From assembly GCA_027485235.1 (NCBI GenBank), contig JAIXRJ010000046.1, positions 434,001-498,000 of the forward strand: 64,000 bases of DNA, written 5' to 3'. The notes beneath the pieces are model-generated. The model was not told the DNA's origin, ran no database searches, and worked only from the letters and a program-made list of their open reading frames with translations. The translations under genes were made by a program, and so were the position numbers. How positions within the stretch are numbered: position 1 is the first letter of the stretch; the number at the start of each line of letters is the position of its first letter. This stretch comes from Comamonadaceae bacterium (GTDB taxonomy: Bacteria; Pseudomonadota; Gammaproteobacteria; Burkholderiales; Burkholderiaceae_C). This document shows, one piece after another, positions 60,665 through 64,000 of this stretch.

Positions 60665-61818
60665 CGCTCAGAGACAAGGCCTGCGTGACGGGCATCGGCG
60701 AGACAAGCTACATGCGAGGCTCGACCCAGACCGCATTCGAGCTGCAAATCGAGGCTTCGCTGAAGGCGATTGCCGACGCCGGACTCGACCCCAAACAAAT
60801 CGACGGCGTCATCCCCATTGGTATCGTCAGCGCGACGGCCGAGGACTTCATCGACAACTTCGGCATCCCGGACTTGCGCTTTTCGGCCATTGTCCCGCAT
60901 GGCGGTGCCAGCCCGGTCATGGCCTTGCAGTGCGCGGCAGCCGCAGTTGCCGCAGGCGTGTGTAATCACGTGCTGATTGCCTTTGGCCGAAACGTCACCG
61001 GGGCCGCTGCGACCAAGGCAGGAGCGCGCATCCACACGATGCCCCAGTTCCACTATGTCACCGAGTTTGAATACCCAATTGGCAACGCCGCACCGGCCCA
61101 GATTTATGCCCCGATGGCACAGCGGCACATGGCACTGTACGGCACCAAGGTCTCGCACTTCGGCGAGGTGGCGGTGGCGCACCGGCAGCATGCGCTGCTC
61201 AACGACAACGCAGTGATGAAAAAGCCGATGACCCTGGAAGATCACGCCAATTCCCGCATGATTGCCGACCCATTCCGGCTGTTCGATTGCAGTTTGGAAA
61301 GCGATGGCGGCGCGGCCTGCATCGTCAGCTCCGCTGAACGCGCGAACGACCTGAAGCACCGGCGCGTGTTTATTTCAGGCACAGCAGCAGGACACCCAGA
61401 CCAGCCTGGCGCGATCACCCAGCGGCCGGACATGACGAGCTTGGGCATTGCCAAGGCCGCCCAGCGAGCCTTTCAGATGGCCGGTGTGAGCCATGCCGAC
61501 ATTGACGTTGCCGAGATTTACGACTGTTTCACCTATGCGGTCATCCGCCAACTTGAAGATCTCGGGTTCTGCAAGAAAGGTGAAGGCGGGCCGTTCGTCG
61601 AGGGTGGTCGTCTGAGGCTTGACGGAGCGCTGCCCACCAACACCCACGGCGGCCTGCTGTCGCAGGCCCATGTCTGGGGCCTGAACCACATCGTAGAGCT
61701 TGTGCGTCAGCTGCGTGGAGATGCTGGCAGGGCCCAGGTCAAGCACGCCGAAATCGGGCTCGTCACGGGCTACGGCGACCTCGGCGACGGCGCTGTTGCC
61801 ATCATGCGAAGGGGCTGA
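60661..61818 (+). CDS. Thiolase (SCP-x / nondecarboxylating type)
   Basis: 385 aa. The start is the GTG in a GTGA overlap with the FMO stop, with AAGGA about 8 bases upstream; the frame continues upstream through the FMO gene but without sense. It has the thiolase segments CVTGIGETSYMRGS, LDGALPTNTHGGLLSQAHVWGLNHIVELVRQLRG and a VAEIYDCFTYAVI region. It is probably the chain-shortening enzyme and works with the DUF35 protein encoded 3 nt later, as in steroid and terpenoid pathways. Confidence 0.88.
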   Translation: MTLRDKACVTGIGETSYMRGSTQTAFELQIEASLKAIADAGLDPKQIDGVIPIGIVSATAEDFIDNFGIPDLRFSAIVPHGGASPVMALQCAAAAVAAGVCNHVLIAFGRNVTGAAATKAGARIHTMPQFHYVTEFEYPIGNAAPAQIYAPMAQRHMALYGTKVSHFGEVAVAHRQHALLNDNAVMKKPMTLEDHANSRMIADPFRLFDCSLESDGGAACIVSSAERANDLKHRRVFISGTAAGHPDQPGAITQRPDMTSLGIAKAAQRAFQMAGVSHADIDVAEIYDCFTYAVIRQLEDLGFCKKGEGGPFVEGGRLRLDGALPTNTHGGLLSQAHVWGLNHIVELVRQLRGDAGRAQVKHAEIGLVTGYGDLGDGAVAIMRRG

Positions 61819-61821
61819 ACG

Positions 61822-62256
61822 ATGACACACGCCAAGAATCTCGCCCAGCCCGACACGCCAGCAAGGCCGTCACCCAAGATCACACCAGTCTCAGCCCCTT
61901 ACTGGGAAGCCGCCGCGCAAGGTCGCTTGCTGTTGCAACAGTGCGCCAGCTGCGGCAAAGTTCGCCACTACCCCCGCATGTTGTGTGACGCTTGCTACTC
62001 AGCGCAAACGGACTGGTTTCAGGCCTGTGGCCGTGGCAAGGTCCACAGTTGGACGGTCTGTCACCACGCCTTTCATCCGTCCTTCGTTGCAGATCTGCCT
62101 TACACCTTGGTCACCGTTGACCTTGAAGAAGGCGTGCGGGCGCTGGGCCGATGGCGCGGCACAAACCTCGCCATCGACGATGCTGTCGTCGCCCAATTCG
62201 AACAGCGCAGCGAAGGGCCTGAGCTGTTCTTCACTGCCGCACCAAGCACCGAGTGA
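61822..62256 (+). CDS. DUF35 OB-fold/zinc-ribbon partner of thiolase
   Basis: 144 aa. The rubredoxin-like zinc ribbon is CASCGKVRHYPRMLCDAC (four Cys), followed by the acyl-CoA-binding OB fold (GKVHSWTVCHHAF, YTLVTVDLEEGVRALGRW). Such proteins form complexes with SCP-x-type thiolases and raise their activity or specificity. The genes are adjacent, as usual. Confidence 0.9.
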   Translation: MTHAKNLAQPDTPARPSPKITPVSAPYWEAAAQGRLLLQQCASCGKVRHYPRMLCDACYSAQTDWFQACGRGKVHSWTVCHHAFHPSFVADLPYTLVTVDLEEGVRALGRWRGTNLAIDDAVVAQFEQRSEGPELFFTAAPSTE

Positions 62257-63365
62257 TGAAAGCAACAGCCATGTCGCGCACGCAAGCTGATGTTCACGCT
62301 GTTGACATCGATGACCCGGTGGCGCAAGTCGCCGACGGCATGCGCAGCCTGATCGCAGCAGCCATCCCCTCGGCACGCGAGATTGTGCTGAAAGATCTGG
62401 TGCGAAGCGCAGGCGGTCTTTCACGCGAAAACTGGTCTTTTGACGTCACCTGGACCGACGACTCAGGAGTTCACACATTCCCTCTGATGCTCATGCGCGA
62501 TGCTGCTGGCACGCTGCTGAACACTGAGCGCCAGCGCGAGTTTTCCGTACTCAAGGCGCTGGCCAACACCGATGTGCCTGCACCCCAGGTGTTCTGGATC
62601 GACAAGCCTGGTCGCTGGCTGGGCTCACCTTCCATCGTGATGACACGCATGCCCGGGCAATGCGACTACATGGTCCTCAACAATTCGAGTCCGCTAGACG
62701 TGCGCCTGGCATTGGCGCGAGCCTTTACCGGCCTGATGGCCAAGCTGCACGCTGTTGACTGGCAAAAGCATGGTCTCGCCAGCAGCCTGGGACTGCCTGA
62801 AGGCAAGCCCTCGCTGCACGAGCTGGCTCACTGGGAGGCTGAGTACCAAAAGGCGCAACTCGAGCCACACCCCGAACTCGATTACATTCTGGCTTGGCTT
62901 AAGCGCCGAGCCCCAAAGGCCGAAGCCATTGTGCTGGTGCATGGTGACTTCAAGCCGGGCAACGCGCTGGTGGAGGGCAAGCGCATCACTGCCAAGTTGG
63001 ATTGGGAGACCGTTCACTTGGGCGATCCGCTGGAAGACCTTGGCTGGGTGACCAACCCGGTGCGCAAGCGCGAGCACCAGATCCCAGGCCACTGGGAGCG
63101 GCAAGAAATCGTTGCGGCCTACCGCGATCTGACCGGTCGAACTGTGCGCGAGGCCGACCTGCTGTGGTGGAACGTGTTCTCTTGTTGGAAGTTGTCGGTC
63201 ATTCAGTTAACGGCTGTGGCCGAGTTTGTGGCAGGCCGCTACAACCGAGTGTTCCAAACCCCGACTTGGTTGTACCGGCCAATGTTCCAAATGATGGCGA
63301 CTGCAGAAAGCGCGCACAGCGCAGTCAGCATTGATGGCGCAGTGAGCGCAGGGAGTCAGTCATGA
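62256..63365 (+). CDS. Phosphotransferase-family protein, ACAD10/LvaA-like
   Basis: 369 aa of the aminoglycoside-phosphotransferase/choline-kinase fold. The Brenner motif is LVHGDFKPGNALVEG (His-Gly-Asp and Asn), followed by KLDWETVHLGDPLEDLGW for metal binding. Relatives in acyl-CoA pathways (ACAD10/11, LvaA of levulinate catabolism) phosphorylate hydroxyacyl-CoAs so that water can be removed. The ATG shares a base with the DUF35 stop (TGATG); a GTG three bases earlier is an alternative. The small next gene may be its partner. Confidence 0.85.
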   Translation: MKATAMSRTQADVHAVDIDDPVAQVADGMRSLIAAAIPSAREIVLKDLVRSAGGLSRENWSFDVTWTDDSGVHTFPLMLMRDAAGTLLNTERQREFSVLKALANTDVPAPQVFWIDKPGRWLGSPSIVMTRMPGQCDYMVLNNSSPLDVRLALARAFTGLMAKLHAVDWQKHGLASSLGLPEGKPSLHELAHWEAEYQKAQLEPHPELDYILAWLKRRAPKAEAIVLVHGDFKPGNALVEGKRITAKLDWETVHLGDPLEDLGWVTNPVRKREHQIPGHWERQEIVAAYRDLTGRTVREADLLWWNVFSCWKLSVIQLTAVAEFVAGRYNRVFQTPTWLYRPMFQMMATAESAHSAVSIDGAVSAGSQS

Positions 63366-63823
63366 GGCCGAGCATAGAAGAGCAATTGCAGGGCACCTGC
63401 CGAGTCCTTGAAACCGTCGTCGCACCATGCGTCAGCGACCCGATGGCCCGCACCATGCTGGATGGGCTCATCGCCAACCTGCGCATGCTCACTGTTGCCT
63501 TGCCCGCTGTGCCGGCCTTCCTGCGCCAAGACAACGCCAACACTGTGCAACTGCTGTTGGCGCTGGCCGGTTCGCTGCCTGTCGAACTCACAGCCCGGTT
63601 GGCCGACACCTTGAACAAGCCTGAGCCGGACCCTGCCGATGTGGCGGCCCTCGACGAACGCAACCAGAGTCTGCGCGAGCTTCTTGCACAGGCCGTTTGC
63701 GCCGAGCGCCTCACAGATGACCAACACCGCACCATCGTGAAGCACATGAGCGAGCGCGCGTCGCGCGTACCCATGCGTTACGTGGCAACAACGCCCAGCC
63801 CGCCCCCTACCGCGAAAACCTGA
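63362..63823 (+). CDS. Hypothetical protein, possible LvaB-like partner
   Basis: 153-aa helical protein beginning MRPSIEEQLQGTCRVLETVVAPCVSDPMARTMLDGLIANLRML. No catalytic motif and no signal or membrane segment is seen; the tail is Pro-rich. The ATGA overlap with the kinase gene points to a joint function, recalling the small LvaB protein that supports LvaA; this is context only. Confidence 0.6.
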   Translation: MRPSIEEQLQGTCRVLETVVAPCVSDPMARTMLDGLIANLRMLTVALPAVPAFLRQDNANTVQLLLALAGSLPVELTARLADTLNKPEPDPADVAALDERNQSLRELLAQAVCAERLTDDQHRTIVKHMSERASRVPMRYVATTPSPPPTAKT

Positions 63824-63826
63824 ACC

Positions 63827-64000
63827 ATGCTCACTCCTCTTGACGACACACTCAGCCACCAGCTGCCAACCACTTTCGACCATGTTTGGACCAGTGATCC
63901 GCGCTGGTTCGACCGCTACTGGTTCGCGATTTATTCGCAAGATGGCAGCGTCGCCATACAAATCACCATGGGTGCCTACCGCAACATGAATGTGCTGGAC
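63827..64000 (+). CDS. Hypothetical protein, 3'-truncated by the window
   Basis: 58 codons are visible from an ATG 3 bases after the previous stop (MLTPLDDTLSHQLPTTFDHVWTSDPRWFDRYWFAIYS). The start recalls the large proteins of unknown function often placed beside such phosphotransferases in lipid and terpenoid catabolic clusters. It is part of the same plus-strand operon. Too little is seen to name it. Confidence 0.6.
   Translation, partial: MLTPLDDTLSHQLPTTFDHVWTSDPRWFDRYWFAIYSQDGSVAIQITMGAYRNMNVLD

Overview
This window looks like a chromosomal segment of a betaproteobacterium, most likely a freshwater member of the Burkholderiales/Comamonadaceae. The clues are GC-rich coding sequence, the tig-clpP-clpX-lon order, several orphan Bug-type (TctC-like) solute receptors, hopanoid-type squalene enzymes, and many aromatic and acyl-CoA catabolic genes. 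No rRNA, plasmid or phage genes and no CRISPR array were seen. The species assignment is inference from gene content.

Region 1 (1-18801) is mostly housekeeping. It holds the end of a class I fumarase, murI, a UMF1-type MFS transporter, small conserved genes and a tRNA-Leu(UAA). A tandemly duplicated tRNA-Gly/hairpin/tRNA-Cys block follows, then the proteostasis block lon, clpX, clpP, tig (all minus strand) and tRNA-Leu(UAG). A two-gene RND efflux system diverges from a two-gene squalene/presqualene synthase operon (the second gene is hpnD).

Region 2 (19073-32596) is the main accessory feature. It is a compact twelve-gene minus-strand operon plus one outward gene on the plus strand. It encodes a NicC-like FAD hydroxylase, a VOC extradiol-type dioxygenase, a cupin, an alpha/beta hydrolase, an aldehyde dehydrogenase, a ThDP enzyme, an aspartate-dehydrogenase-like protein, an SDR, a sulfatase, two Bug receptors and an IclR regulator. 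The promoters at the two ends carry the same roughly 38-bp element just downstream of a -10 box. They therefore look like one regulon for an unidentified, possibly N-heteroaromatic, substrate. The first gene of the long operon is a decayed SDR.

Region 3 (32682-48338) mixes functions. It holds GST and HAD genes, hemH, a frameshifted FixJ-type response regulator, and a surface cluster (OmpA-like protein, 824-aa Ig-repeat adhesin, two tandem four-cysteine paralogues, a family 3 binding protein). Next come a CaiB-type CoA transferase, an orphan binding lipoprotein, an SDR, and a MarR gene divergent from a LigA-like fragment coupled to pobA. The arsenic operon arsR-arsC-aqpS-arsH runs from 46833 to 49103.

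Region 4 (49104-64000) starts with IS3-family debris: an old transposase remnant, then a nearly complete but frameshifted IS with recognisable terminal inverted repeats that cuts a crotonase gene. Beyond it lies an IclR-controlled CoA-dependent catabolic cluster. The minus arm is IclR, a CoA transferase and the broken crotonase. The plus arm is acyl-CoA synthetase, cyclase-family hydrolase, CoA transferase, acyl-CoA dehydrogenase, Bug receptor, class B flavin monooxygenase, thiolase with its DUF35 partner, an ACAD10/LvaA-like phosphotransferase, a small partner and a gene running off the end. A 15-bp palindrome of classical IclR-box form sits between the two arms. The substrate is not known.
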